From: CAYPNF01 sp964411985
GTDB taxonomy: Bacteria > Verrucomicrobiota > Verrucomicrobiia > Limisphaerales > J093
DNA length: 64,000 nt
Assembly (NCBI GenBank): GCA_964411985.1
Contig: CAYPNF010000016.1
Span: 1-64,000 of the forward strand
Reading direction: 5' to 3'
The notes under the pieces are model-generated. The model saw nothing but the letters and a program-made list of their open reading frames with translations. It did not search any database and was not told where the DNA came from. Positions within the stretch are counted from its first letter, which is position 1. Every line of letters begins with the position of its first letter. Position numbers and translations under genes: made by a program. Below, piece after piece: positions 9,159-17,901 of the stretch.

Positions 9159-10505
9159 CTAGAATTTCAGCAATCCGCCAAGAAAGACGACGTGCTGATC
9201 AAACTCACGGAATTGCTCGTTGGTGATGTTGTCCTGCATGTTGCGGCCCATCCCAAGAGCGTAGCCGAGGTTGGCACTCAAGTTGGAATTGAAGGCGTAC
9301 CCGAAGCCGGCGGAAAACGTGTACATCCAGTCATCCCGCTTGCCCGAAGCCACGTTGGCGCTGGTGTAGTCGGACATGCCCAACTTAGCCCCCAGATCGA
9401 GGGTGGTTTTCGCGCTCAGCTTCCGTTTGTAGGCCAAGTCGGCACCGCTGTCGTAATAGGGGATCCGCCCTGTGCTCGAGACCCACTGTTGTCCGCGATA
9501 CTTGAATGTCAGCGTGTCGTTCGGGGAAAGCTCGCAGGCAAGAGAAGCTTCTCCGTAGAACTTCACCGGGCTCAAATCGTTGACCGGGGAGATATGCGTG
9601 GCGCTGTTGTCCTCGTAGGACCGAAAGTCAGGGCCCACCTGGAACGACGCGGTCAGCCACTTCCACGGCTTCCCCTCCATCCCGACCAACACGCGTTGAT
9701 AGTCGCTGGAGGAACTGAGCAGCGTCGGATCCCAGTCGTACTGTTCCTGATACTGGTGGCCATAGCGGTAACCAAGAGTCAGGGCAAGGTTCTTCTTGAG
9801 CTTGTAGCCGATGTCAATACCGCCATTGACATCATAGCGATCGACGTAGTTCTGATACCCAGCCGCCGAGCTCTGGTCAGTCATCAACTCGTAATAGGTC
9901 AGGGAAGCGTTCGGGCGCAGAAACCAACGGTCGAGATCGTAGGTCAAAGCAACCTTGGCCCGGTCTTGGAATTGGTTACGGCGCTCACGCGCCAGGGCGG
10001 TCGCATAGGCGCTTCGGGAGGAGTCGACACCGGCGTAAGTGGGGGCGGTCTTGTCGCCGTCGACATAACTAAAGGCATTCTCCAGGTTGAAGGAGAACTT
10101 GTCCTTCTTGCCTTTGATGACGTTATTGAGCCGGTGAGCCGTATAGCTCTCGTCCGTTGCGTTGTGGTACGAGGCGAAATCCGGGGCGTACCCGAAGGAA
10201 AGCGTCTGCAACACCTTCTGGTCGGAAAGCAGCGGAAGAAGGTTGAACCCGACTTTGGGGGAAACAGTGGTAACCCAGGAATCCTGTGCTTCCATGGCGC
10301 CATCACCGTTCACACCCAGAACATTGCTGTCCCAGCTCTCTTTAACACCGAGGGATAGCTCGGTGAGCCAGGCAGGTTTCTTGAAGTCGGCGGATGCCGG
10401 TTTCGCGGCTGGGGCCTCGGCACCCGTCACCGTAGCGCATAAGGCGAAGGCGAGCGGCGTGGTGCCTGCAATCAGACGACGGTTGGCTCGGTTTTGTTTC
10501 TTCAT
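9159..10505 (-). CDS. Outer-membrane beta-barrel protein (BBP2-like)
   Basis: The ATG at 10505 (MKKQNRANRRLIAG) gives 448 residues with a signal peptide ending near VTGAEA. The rest alternates hydrophobic and polar residues with many aromatic girdle residues (FSFNLENAFSYVDGDKT, LALTLGYRYGHQYQEQYDWD) and ends in a terminal Phe (LGGLLKF), as Bam-assembled barrels do. The pattern fits the putative beta-barrel porin 2 family, often found in Verrucomicrobia with exopolysaccharide or surface genes. The substrate is unknown. It appears monocistronic, with a 406-bp upstream gap and a possible stem-loop downstream. Confidence 0.8.
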   Translation of the reverse strand: MKKQNRANRRLIAGTTPLAFALCATVTGAEAPAAKPASADFKKPAWLTELSLGVKESWDSNVLGVNGDGAMEAQDSWVTTVSPKVGFNLLPLLSDQKVLQTLSFGYAPDFASYHNATDESYTAHRLNNVIKGKKDKFSFNLENAFSYVDGDKTAPTYAGVDSSRSAYATALARERRNQFQDRAKVALTYDLDRWFLRPNASLTYYELMTDQSSAAGYQNYVDRYDVNGGIDIGYKLKKNLALTLGYRYGHQYQEQYDWDPTLLSSSSDYQRVLVGMEGKPWKWLTASFQVGPDFRSYEDNSATHISPVNDLSPVKFYGEASLACELSPNDTLTFKYRGQQWVSSTGRIPYYDSGADLAYKRKLSAKTTLDLGAKLGMSDYTSANVASGKRDDWMYTFSAGFGYAFNSNLSANLGYALGMGRNMQDNITNEQFREFDQHVVFLGGLLKF

Positions 10506-10911
10506 GTGGTCCACTGTGTTTTGAGTTATTTGGGATCGGTGCTTTGCTGGGACACTCACGCCCGGACTCCGACCGGCTTCTGGCGAGCGCCCGATCGCGG
10601 CGAAGGACAGAGAGCTTTCTCGCTCTCCGCGTGCGGGCCTAGGGGTCCGGGATGCACAAGTTTCGCTTCGTACCGCGACGTTAGCTTCCTATATCGATCA
10701 AATGCGTGAGGAACTTGAGAAGAACTTCTGCAACTGGAACCGGCTGGCGATGCCCGCGGCTGCAATTAGGAATAGAACCTGTTTATTATCAGGGTATTAT
10801 ACACATCGTCTGCACAAATGTTCCCGTAACCACTCCGTAACATGGTAGCGGACCGAAGTGCCAGAGGAAACGGTCGTTCGCGATGCAGGGCTCCGTGGTA
10901 AACCTTTTTCT
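10506..10911. other. Intergenic region, no gene seen
   Basis: This 406-bp gap lies between two minus-strand genes. The short frames in it have no family resemblance. The AT-rich part around 10770-10800 (tagaacctgtttattatcag) may belong to the promoter of the beta-barrel gene, but no convincing -35/-10 pair could be chosen. No clear terminator for the upstream giant gene was found. Confidence 0.5.
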
Positions 10912-13900
10912 TTACGGCTGTTGGAGTCGATAGAACCGGGTCGAACCACTGAGAGGAGCCCTATAGAACCAACGGTCTCCCTGAAGGACAGGGGAATCTG
11001 GGACCGCTGACCAGGCGGCGTTGAGCCCCAAGTAGCTGGTCTGCTGCAGTTGGAGATTCGGGTGGTTAGGCCATTCCAGGCGGATCTGCCCTCCCTCATA
11101 GGAGAATCCGAGGCGCAGCTGAGAGGCGACCGTTACGATCTTTGAGGTCAGGTTGTCGAGCGGTTCCAGGTCCGTTTCGTCGGCCGTGGCGGAGATCCGG
11201 TAATAGAGTGAACCGGCCCCGGAAGGCTTAACCGAGAAGTAGAGGTATCCTTCACCCCCTACCGGCAGCGTTCCCAACTGACCCACCAGCAGGTTCCCGT
11301 TGGTGGTCCAAGAACCTTGCGAGACGCCCGCTGAGGCCAAGGAAGCCGCCTCAGAAAGCACGTTGGTCAACCGGACCTGTGTGGCGGCGGCGGTTCCCTG
11401 GTTTACGATCGAGACCACGTAGTTGATGGTGTCGCCGGGCCCGGGGTTCTCGGGGGTAGAACTCAGGGAAAGAATGAGGTTGGGAAGATCAGGCACCGCT
11501 GGCGTTACGAGCAGAGTGGAGGAGGTGCGATTGTCGTCCGCGTTCACATCGGGGGCGCTGGCGTTGACGGCGGACTCGATGCGGTGGTTTCCCGCAGGTA
11601 GATTGGTCCAAATCAGCGTCAGAGTCACGGATTGGCCCGGAAGCAGCTGGCCGAGCTCCGCAGCCAGCCGACGTTCGGACAGAGTGATCGAAGCGTTGGT
11701 GACTGGGGAGGAGGGATCAGGGAGGGTTGTGGGAAGCGCTACTTCAAGCCGGACGTCATTCGCCGTGAAGCGACCGAGGTTGGCAACCGCTATGGCCAGG
11801 CTGGCTGTCCCACCGCTGAGGGGAGCCATGGGAGTGATCGACGCCGAGACGCCAAGGTCGACGGACGCTTCCGAAACGGATTGGTCGATGGCCAGGGTGG
11901 TGGTATCCGTGGAGGCCTGTCCGAGGCTGTTGGAGGCAGTGGCAGTGATCTGGTGGAGGCCAGCCGTAAGTAGGGCGGTATCCAGATCCAGGACTGCACC
12001 GAAACCCAAGAGGCCGTCGAGGCTGGATCGCCAGACCACATTCGTCGAGCTGAGTCTGCCATCCTGGAGATCGCTCGCGAATGCTTGAAGGGCGAGGCTT
12101 TGGGAGCGGGAGACGGACTGGTTCGAACGCGGGGAGACGATGCGGAGGAACGGAGGCTGGTTTGGCAGAGTGAAGACGCCCGGACTTTCGAGGCTGGTCA
12201 CGTTGAAACCGTCACTGGCAATCACGCGGACTTTGGCGGAACGGGTCCCTTCCAGATTGGCCGTGGGGGTCGTGAAGGAGGTCTCGGTCCAATCCGTGGC
12301 GAGGGTGCTCCAGGAAGCGCCACCGTCGGTGCTCAATTGCACGTCGTAGCTCAGAGCGTCGCCATCCTGATCCGTACACGACCACTGAATCAGCAGGCTT
12401 TGTGTCTGGATACTCTCGCCTCCTGCGGGAGTGAGGTTCGAAAGCACTGGCGTGTTGGGGGAACGGGTCCGGGAAGCGAGCACCGCTCCGTCCCGAATGA
12501 TCTGGGCACGCTGGTGGTTCGGATTTGTGGGTGTTTCAAGTATGAAACTCCCCGTCCGCAGCGGGCCGGTCCCCGCCCGGGAGGGTTCGGGGTCAAAACT
12601 CCTGGTATAGACGGCATTCCCGCCCGCATCGAGAAGCTGCAGCACATACTTGCCTGAGCCCGCAGGCATGCTCACCGGGTCATAGGTCAGGCTAAACGGC
12701 GTGAAGTCGACCGTGTCGGCGAGGTGATTGACGGTCCCTCGAATGACCAACTGCGGCGGCACCTGAGCCCGGAGGCGCAGGTGATCCCGGTGTTTGCTAC
12801 GATCGTCCACAGAGGCCAAGCCGAACCGGGATTCCAGGGTCTTGGCGACATTCTCATAAGTAAGGCGCGAGACCCACAGGCTCAGGGTAGGATGGTAGCA
12901 ATAACACATGAGCTCTTTCACCCTTTCCGGGGCAATGACGGTGACCACCGGGGGTGTAGTGTCGAAGCCGAAGACCATGTCCTCTCGGTTGACGGCGGCG
13001 CCAAAAGGGCCAAGAACCGGATGATTGAGGGCATCGCCGTAGGGAAAAGCCACGAGTGGGGGAGGGGGAGGACCCATGTCTTCTCCGCAAGGACCCAGAA
13101 ACTTGTTCGGAATCGGGGTTCCTGTGGAGTCAAGCACCGGCGTCCCGAGGCGGGGGAAAGCATGGTCAAAACCGAGGGTGTGGACCAACTCGTGCGCCGG
13201 GATGGCGCGCATGGAACCGAAAGGCACATTGTAGTAGGAGGCGGCAACATAGGGGGGAATAAGGCTACCCAAGCCGATGGTAACAGTCCCGGCTCGACCC
13301 CGCAGCGGGTCGCCAGGGACGAGGGCCAGGAAACTGCGCGTGGAAGGACCGGCCATCTTGGCTACCTTCTCAAAAGGCTCTTCGGGATCAGGCGCCAGAC
13401 CGGTCGCTATCCGGCCCAGATCAAGGTTCAACTCTTTCCAGTCAATTCTCGTCACAGGCATCATGTGCTCCAGCAGGAGTTTGTTATAGGTGATTTCGTC
13501 CGTATCGTTGTAGTAGCGTGTCCAGGAACCCGAGGTCCGGTCCTGCAGGAGGTACTGCACGTTCACGAGGGTGATCTCCAGTTTCGGGGGCCGCTGGAAG
13601 GCCACTTCCAGTCCGCAGCCCAGGCAGTCTGCCGAAGAACCATGACTTCCCGGCAGGATTCCAAGAACGCCATCGGTCTGAAGGAGCAGTTGGAGGGTGC
13701 CCTCACACCAAGCCTCGGGAATTCGGAAGTTGATGCTTCCCTGCCTGTTCTTTCTCCCCTTGGAGGCGTCGGCCAAAATCTGCATCCCCACTGGGAACTC
13801 GGGTTTCAAGGTCAACTCCACTCCATCCTTGCGCAACAGGAGTTGTGAATCGAGCTCCGACCAGGGGACACTGTGGTCGGCGCCGTCCACGGATTCCAGG

Positions 13901-16716
13901 AAAGCGCGGACGTAGGTGGTCTTGCCCGCGAACAGCTTCACGCTGTTCTTCCAATCTTGAACGACTTGGGTCACCTCCAGGGCGACCAGTTTGAAGCGAG
14001 GAACCATGAATCTCGAGGTGGATCCGAAGGCGGAGGTGGTAGTGGCCACAGCCTGCTGAGTGGAGCCCGGTCCTCCGACATTCCCCGAAGTCACCGCACA
14101 GAAGTAACCCGATTTGTCCGGTTTGGTGGAAGTCAGGTACGTACTCTGATCGCCGAAGGGCTTCTTGCTGTCGGCGGGTTCGGCGTAGAGGTCGACCGTG
14201 ACCTGGTCCGGATTGGGTCCGGTGATGCGTCCGCCAATTGAGGTCATCCCGTTCTTGGCATCGTAACGCACCGACAACTGGGACGGGGGTTTAGCCCAGC
14301 CGTTCGGGCCGGTGCCTGGGGGCAGCGGATCTGGGGGTGTGGAAGATGCATTGTCGCCAAGGACGATTGCCAGGCCGCCGTTATCGTGCGTTCGGTTTCC
14401 CCGAATGGTGTTGCCGCTGGCCGTGTCGCCGCTAACCTTCACGCCATAGGTCTGGTTAAAGGCGACCCGATTGGCATGTTGGTCGGTGGGGACGGTAGAA
14501 GAGTCAGCGCCGACTATACTCTGCTTGGCGCCGAGAATCTCGATGCCGCAACCGAGGTTCCCGAGCTTGGCTGATCCGGTCGAGTCCGTGCCAAGGAAGT
14601 TGCCTTGCACGATGTTCCCGATGGCATTGGTACCTTCGATGAGGATGCCTCCCTGACCATTCCCACTAATGACGTTCCCGGCTCCCGCCAGGGTTCCCCC
14701 AATGAGGTTGGTGGTGGCGAGCTGGGTGGCGAGCACCGCGTTGATTCCCACCCCATAGCGTCGATTGCCCAGCGACTTCTTTCCCGAGATATCCACTCCG
14801 ATCCAATTACCTTGGACGGTGTTGGAGGAGCCGTTGGCGATCAGCACGCCCGCACCGGTGTTGCCCGAGATCACATTCCGTTCCCCTGCCTTGCTGCCTC
14901 CCACTGCATTTCGGTTCGCAGTGCTGGTGGAAGATTCCGAGCCCAAATGCACGCCGCTCATCTGGTTGGGGATTTCCTTTAGCCCGTCTACATCGGTTCC
15001 AATGAGGTTCCCCACGATGCGGTTCTCCTCGTTCTTCTTGCCCGCAATAACGATTCCATCGCCTTTGTTGCCGGAAATGACATTGCGAGCGAGGGGATCG
15101 GTTCCCCCAATCAGGCATTTGCTGGCCCCGCCGGTCACATGGATGCCGCTTTGTTGATTCGGGAGCTCCATCTTGCCGGTAACGTCCGTGCCTATGAAAT
15201 TCCCCTGGATGGTCTGCTCGCCTCCCGAGGCAAGGCTGGAGGTTGGTTCGAAAGTGAGTGCGATTCCGCTGGCACCGTTCCCAGACACAATGTTGCCGGA
15301 CAGGCCTGACGGATCGAGACCGCCGATCAGGTTCTTCGTGGCGTTCCCTTTGGCAGGGTCCGCCCCTCCAACCAAGATTCCTCCGCGAACATTTTTCAAA
15401 GGCTTCGTGCCGGCGATGTCCACGCCGATGAAGTTCGCCTCGATTCTGTTCTCGGTGACGCAGGCTCCGGTGAGCTGCAGCCCATTTGCTTGGTTGCCGG
15501 AGATCACGTTACCCACGCGCACCCCACTCAGGACCGCTCCGATCCGGTTGCCTTTGATCTGGCCGACTGGGCCGCCGCCGACGAGGATTCCGGTTCCGTT
15601 TCCGCGCGGCTTAGTTCCGGTGGCATCCGTTCCAATTAGATTCCGGTAGATCCGGTTGTCGCTGGTGCTGGTGGTGGCAGGATCCGAAGCAGAAACATAA
15701 AGAAAGATGCCGGATTCGGTATTGCCAGAGATGACATTCGCCTCAGCCGCCGTGGCGCCACCAATGAGGTTCTGCTCGGCATCCCAAAGAAGAATCCCGC
15801 TGTATTGATTGGGGACCAGGGTATCACCATCCGCCCCCAGCCCAATGAAGTTGCCGCTGATAACGTTCCCCATGGGCCTGGGATCATTCTTTGAAGTCAC
15901 CTCGATCCCATACTCCAGGTTGCCCGAGAAGATATTCCTCCCACTCGGAGTACCGTCGCCAATCGTGTTCTCGCTACCGAAGAGGAACATTCCCGTCTGG
16001 TTGGGAACCGAGTTGCCGCCGGTGAGATCGCAGCCAATGTAATTGCCTAAGACCAGGTTGTTGGTGGCGTCCGCGCCGAAGATCACCAGGCCCACCTCGC
16101 GATTTCCGGAGATCAGGTTGCGGTCGGCAGGGTTGGGTCCGCCGATCCGGTTCCGCGCCGAACGGCTGACCCAAATGCCGTCCTTGTTCTTCCGGCCAGC
16201 GGACGGTGTGACACCATCGGCTTGAACACCAATCCAGTTTCCGGCAATGACCGTGTCAAATCCTCGGGTGATAATGATCCCAGCCTCCAGGCAATTGTTG
16301 ATGATCAGCCCGCGAATCTCACAGTCACTGGCGCGGATGTAGAATCCGCGGGACAAAGTGGCCACGGTGTTCCGACAATCAATTTCGACTTTCAAGACCG
16401 CGTTGTCACCCACGAGCAGGCTGTTGGCCTTGGATCCCGGTTGGGTGTACCCGTTGATCACCATCGGATCCATAATCGGGGGCAATTCGGAGTTCAGCAC
16501 AATCGTGGCCAACCCCCCGCCAGCAGGAATATCGAAGGCAATCGTGTCCTTCCCGGATGCCTCGCTCGCCAGACGCATGGCTTTGCGCAGCGACTGCGGT
16601 TTGGCAGCGTCGAAAGGCTTGCCGTCGTCGGTATCGTCCGTGGTGGTCACCGTGAAGGTGGCCCCCCAGCACAAGCTTTGGAGCAGGGTGAAGAGAATAA
16701 GGCCGATGAGTCTCAT
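10912..16716 (-). CDS. Giant secreted beta-helix protein with embedded metzincin zinc site
   Basis: This 1934-residue protein has a signal peptide (MRLIGLILFTLLQSLCWGA). Residues about 130-790 are a right-handed beta-helix built from about twenty repeats of the type NVISGN...GNFIG, each roughly 30 to 55 residues. After a linker, residues 1175-1185 carry the zinc-binding motif HELVHTLGFDH (HExxHxxGxxH), so the region about 930-1260 is probably a metallopeptidase domain. Ig-like segments (about 1390-1620) and CARDB/DUF11-like domains (about 1640-1850) follow. The end is a beta-rich module finishing in STRFYRLQQP. The protein is probably exported and surface-exposed. It lies 84 bp after a beta-barrel gene and may share an operon with the two genes upstream. 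Confidence 0.8.
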   Translation of the reverse strand: MRLIGLILFTLLQSLCWGATFTVTTTDDTDDGKPFDAAKPQSLRKAMRLASEASGKDTIAFDIPAGGGLATIVLNSELPPIMDPMVINGYTQPGSKANSLLVGDNAVLKVEIDCRNTVATLSRGFYIRASDCEIRGLIINNCLEAGIIITRGFDTVIAGNWIGVQADGVTPSAGRKNKDGIWVSRSARNRIGGPNPADRNLISGNREVGLVIFGADATNNLVLGNYIGCDLTGGNSVPNQTGMFLFGSENTIGDGTPSGRNIFSGNLEYGIEVTSKNDPRPMGNVISGNFIGLGADGDTLVPNQYSGILLWDAEQNLIGGATAAEANVISGNTESGIFLYVSASDPATTSTSDNRIYRNLIGTDATGTKPRGNGTGILVGGGPVGQIKGNRIGAVLSGVRVGNVISGNQANGLQLTGACVTENRIEANFIGVDIAGTKPLKNVRGGILVGGADPAKGNATKNLIGGLDPSGLSGNIVSGNGASGIALTFEPTSSLASGGEQTIQGNFIGTDVTGKMELPNQQSGIHVTGGASKCLIGGTDPLARNVISGNKGDGIVIAGKKNEENRIVGNLIGTDVDGLKEIPNQMSGVHLGSESSTSTANRNAVGGSKAGERNVISGNTGAGVLIANGSSNTVQGNWIGVDISGKKSLGNRRYGVGINAVLATQLATTNLIGGTLAGAGNVISGNGQGGILIEGTNAIGNIVQGNFLGTDSTGSAKLGNLGCGIEILGAKQSIVGADSSTVPTDQHANRVAFNQTYGVKVSGDTASGNTIRGNRTHDNGGLAIVLGDNASSTPPDPLPPGTGPNGWAKPPSQLSVRYDAKNGMTSIGGRITGPNPDQVTVDLYAEPADSKKPFGDQSTYLTSTKPDKSGYFCAVTSGNVGGPGSTQQAVATTTSAFGSTSRFMVPRFKLVALEVTQVVQDWKNSVKLFAGKTTYVRAFLESVDGADHSVPWSELDSQLLLRKDGVELTLKPEFPVGMQILADASKGRKNRQGSINFRIPEAWCEGTLQLLLQTDGVLGILPGSHGSSADCLGCGLEVAFQRPPKLEITLVNVQYLLQDRTSGSWTRYYNDTDEITYNKLLLEHMMPVTRIDWKELNLDLGRIATGLAPDPEEPFEKVAKMAGPSTRSFLALVPGDPLRGRAGTVTIGLGSLIPPYVAASYYNVPFGSMRAIPAHELVHTLGFDHAFPRLGTPVLDSTGTPIPNKFLGPCGEDMGPPPPPLVAFPYGDALNHPVLGPFGAAVNREDMVFGFDTTPPVVTVIAPERVKELMCYCYHPTLSLWVSRLTYENVAKTLESRFGLASVDDRSKHRDHLRLRAQVPPQLVIRGTVNHLADTVDFTPFSLTYDPVSMPAGSGKYVLQLLDAGGNAVYTRSFDPEPSRAGTGPLRTGSFILETPTNPNHQRAQIIRDGAVLASRTRSPNTPVLSNLTPAGGESIQTQSLLIQWSCTDQDGDALSYDVQLSTDGGASWSTLATDWTETSFTTPTANLEGTRSAKVRVIASDGFNVTSLESPGVFTLPNQPPFLRIVSPRSNQSVSRSQSLALQAFASDLQDGRLSSTNVVWRSSLDGLLGFGAVLDLDTALLTAGLHQITATASNSLGQASTDTTTLAIDQSVSEASVDLGVSASITPMAPLSGGTASLAIAVANLGRFTANDVRLEVALPTTLPDPSSPVTNASITLSERRLAAELGQLLPGQSVTLTLIWTNLPAGNHRIESAVNASAPDVNADDNRTSSTLLVTPAVPDLPNLILSLSSTPENPGPGDTINYVVSIVNQGTAAATQVRLTNVLSEAASLASAGVSQGSWTTNGNLLVGQLGTLPVGGEGYLYFSVKPSGAGSLYYRISATADETDLEPLDNLTSKIVTVASQLRLGFSYEGGQIRLEWPNHPNLQLQQTSYLGLNAAWSAVPDSPVLQGDRWFYRAPLSGSTRFYRLQQP

Positions 16717-16800
16717 AGGGCTGGAAAAATGAACACAATGTCAGACCCGCCAGCGTTCGCCCGGCGGGAACCAGATGCTACGGCGCTTCGGTAGGAAAGA

Positions 16801-17883
16801 TCAGAATTCGACGGCAAAACCCGCGTTCACAAACGCCGTCTCGCCCAAGTCCAGATGAGCCTTCTTTCCGGCCGCTTGTTGTTCGAAATCGGGCAGGTAC
16901 TGGTACTGCGCCCCGACAAACACCTCGGCGCAGCTGCACAAGCGGTAGGCGAACCTGGCGTCAACGTAGGCTCCCGCCAAGACATCGGTTTTGCTGTCGG
17001 CTCCGGACCGACTGGCCAGTGTGGCCGTGGCGGAACTCACGGTTTCGGTGAACCGAAACTCGCTATCGACGATTCCCACTGCCAGACCCGCTCCCAGCTG
17101 GAGGGACAGTCTTTTGACCAACGCGAATCGGGCGTAGGGGCCCACCCGCAAGCAATAGAGGGTCCCATCCAGTTCGCGGGAGCCCATGACCTGTTCTCCG
17201 GCAGGATCAATGGACTGGGAACGAGTGGGGGTATCCCCTAACAACATGCCGGGGCCGGCGTAACTTCCCGCATAGGGAGCGGGCGGGACGACGAGCCCGC
17301 CGAGTGCGTAAGTGTCGGTAATGACCCCAGCCTGGCCCAGGACGAGCGAATGATCTTGGATAGAAAGGTCGGTATACCCGAAGGCGCCTTCGATGCCCCA
17401 AGTACCCCAGCTCTGCTTGCCAAGTCTGCGCTGGTAGAAAACTTCCATACCCCACTGTGGATCGTCGTTGGCATCCACACTGAGATTGGCATCGGCCGTG
17501 GCGGCATGGAACTGCAAGGTATCGTTGCCGGGCGCCTGAGCCGGGCTGTTGTAACCCCAGTTCCAGGTCGATCCACCCTGGTTTCCACTGGCGTCCACCT
17601 TGACAAAACCGTCATCGTAGGTTCGATCCACCCCCCCGCCCGTGGCCGGGCCCGGCGAAGCCATGGACGTGTATCCACCCAATCCGCTGAACTTGGCGTT
17701 GATGTTGAACCCAAGGCGCATACCGATGCCAAAGCGGTTCGGACTCTCCTCTTCGCCAACAGCCATCGCAAAGCAGGGAGTAGGGCCAGCCGATATTGCG
17801 GCGAAGCAGGCAAGGCTCCACGCCATTCCGGAAGGCAACCTCCTGCGCGCAGATTCTGACGAGTTATGCAATTTCGCTCTCAT
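16801..17883 (-). CDS. Outer-membrane beta-barrel protein
   Basis: This 360-residue protein has an N-terminal Arg-rich segment and a hydrophobic signal (about residues 20-40, ending CFAMA). The strands are typical of an 8 to 12 stranded barrel (RFGIGMRLGFNINAKFSG, SLQLGAGLAVGIVDSEFRF, EVFVGAQYQYLPDF). It ends in Phe (VNAGFAVEF), the usual Bam signal. The gene lies 18 bp downstream of the 1722-residue DUF11 giant and 84 bp upstream of the beta-helix giant, all on the minus strand. An outer-membrane role linked to these surface proteins is plausible but is inferred from position only. Confidence 0.75.
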   Translation of the reverse strand: MRAKLHNSSESARRRLPSGMAWSLACFAAISAGPTPCFAMAVGEEESPNRFGIGMRLGFNINAKFSGLGGYTSMASPGPATGGGVDRTYDDGFVKVDASGNQGGSTWNWGYNSPAQAPGNDTLQFHAATADANLSVDANDDPQWGMEVFYQRRLGKQSWGTWGIEGAFGYTDLSIQDHSLVLGQAGVITDTYALGGLVVPPAPYAGSYAGPGMLLGDTPTRSQSIDPAGEQVMGSRELDGTLYCLRVGPYARFALVKRLSLQLGAGLAVGIVDSEFRFTETVSSATATLASRSGADSKTDVLAGAYVDARFAYRLCSCAEVFVGAQYQYLPDFEQQAAGKKAHLDLGETAFVNAGFAVEF

Positions 17884-17901
17884 GGGATTCAGAGGGAAAG
17901 G

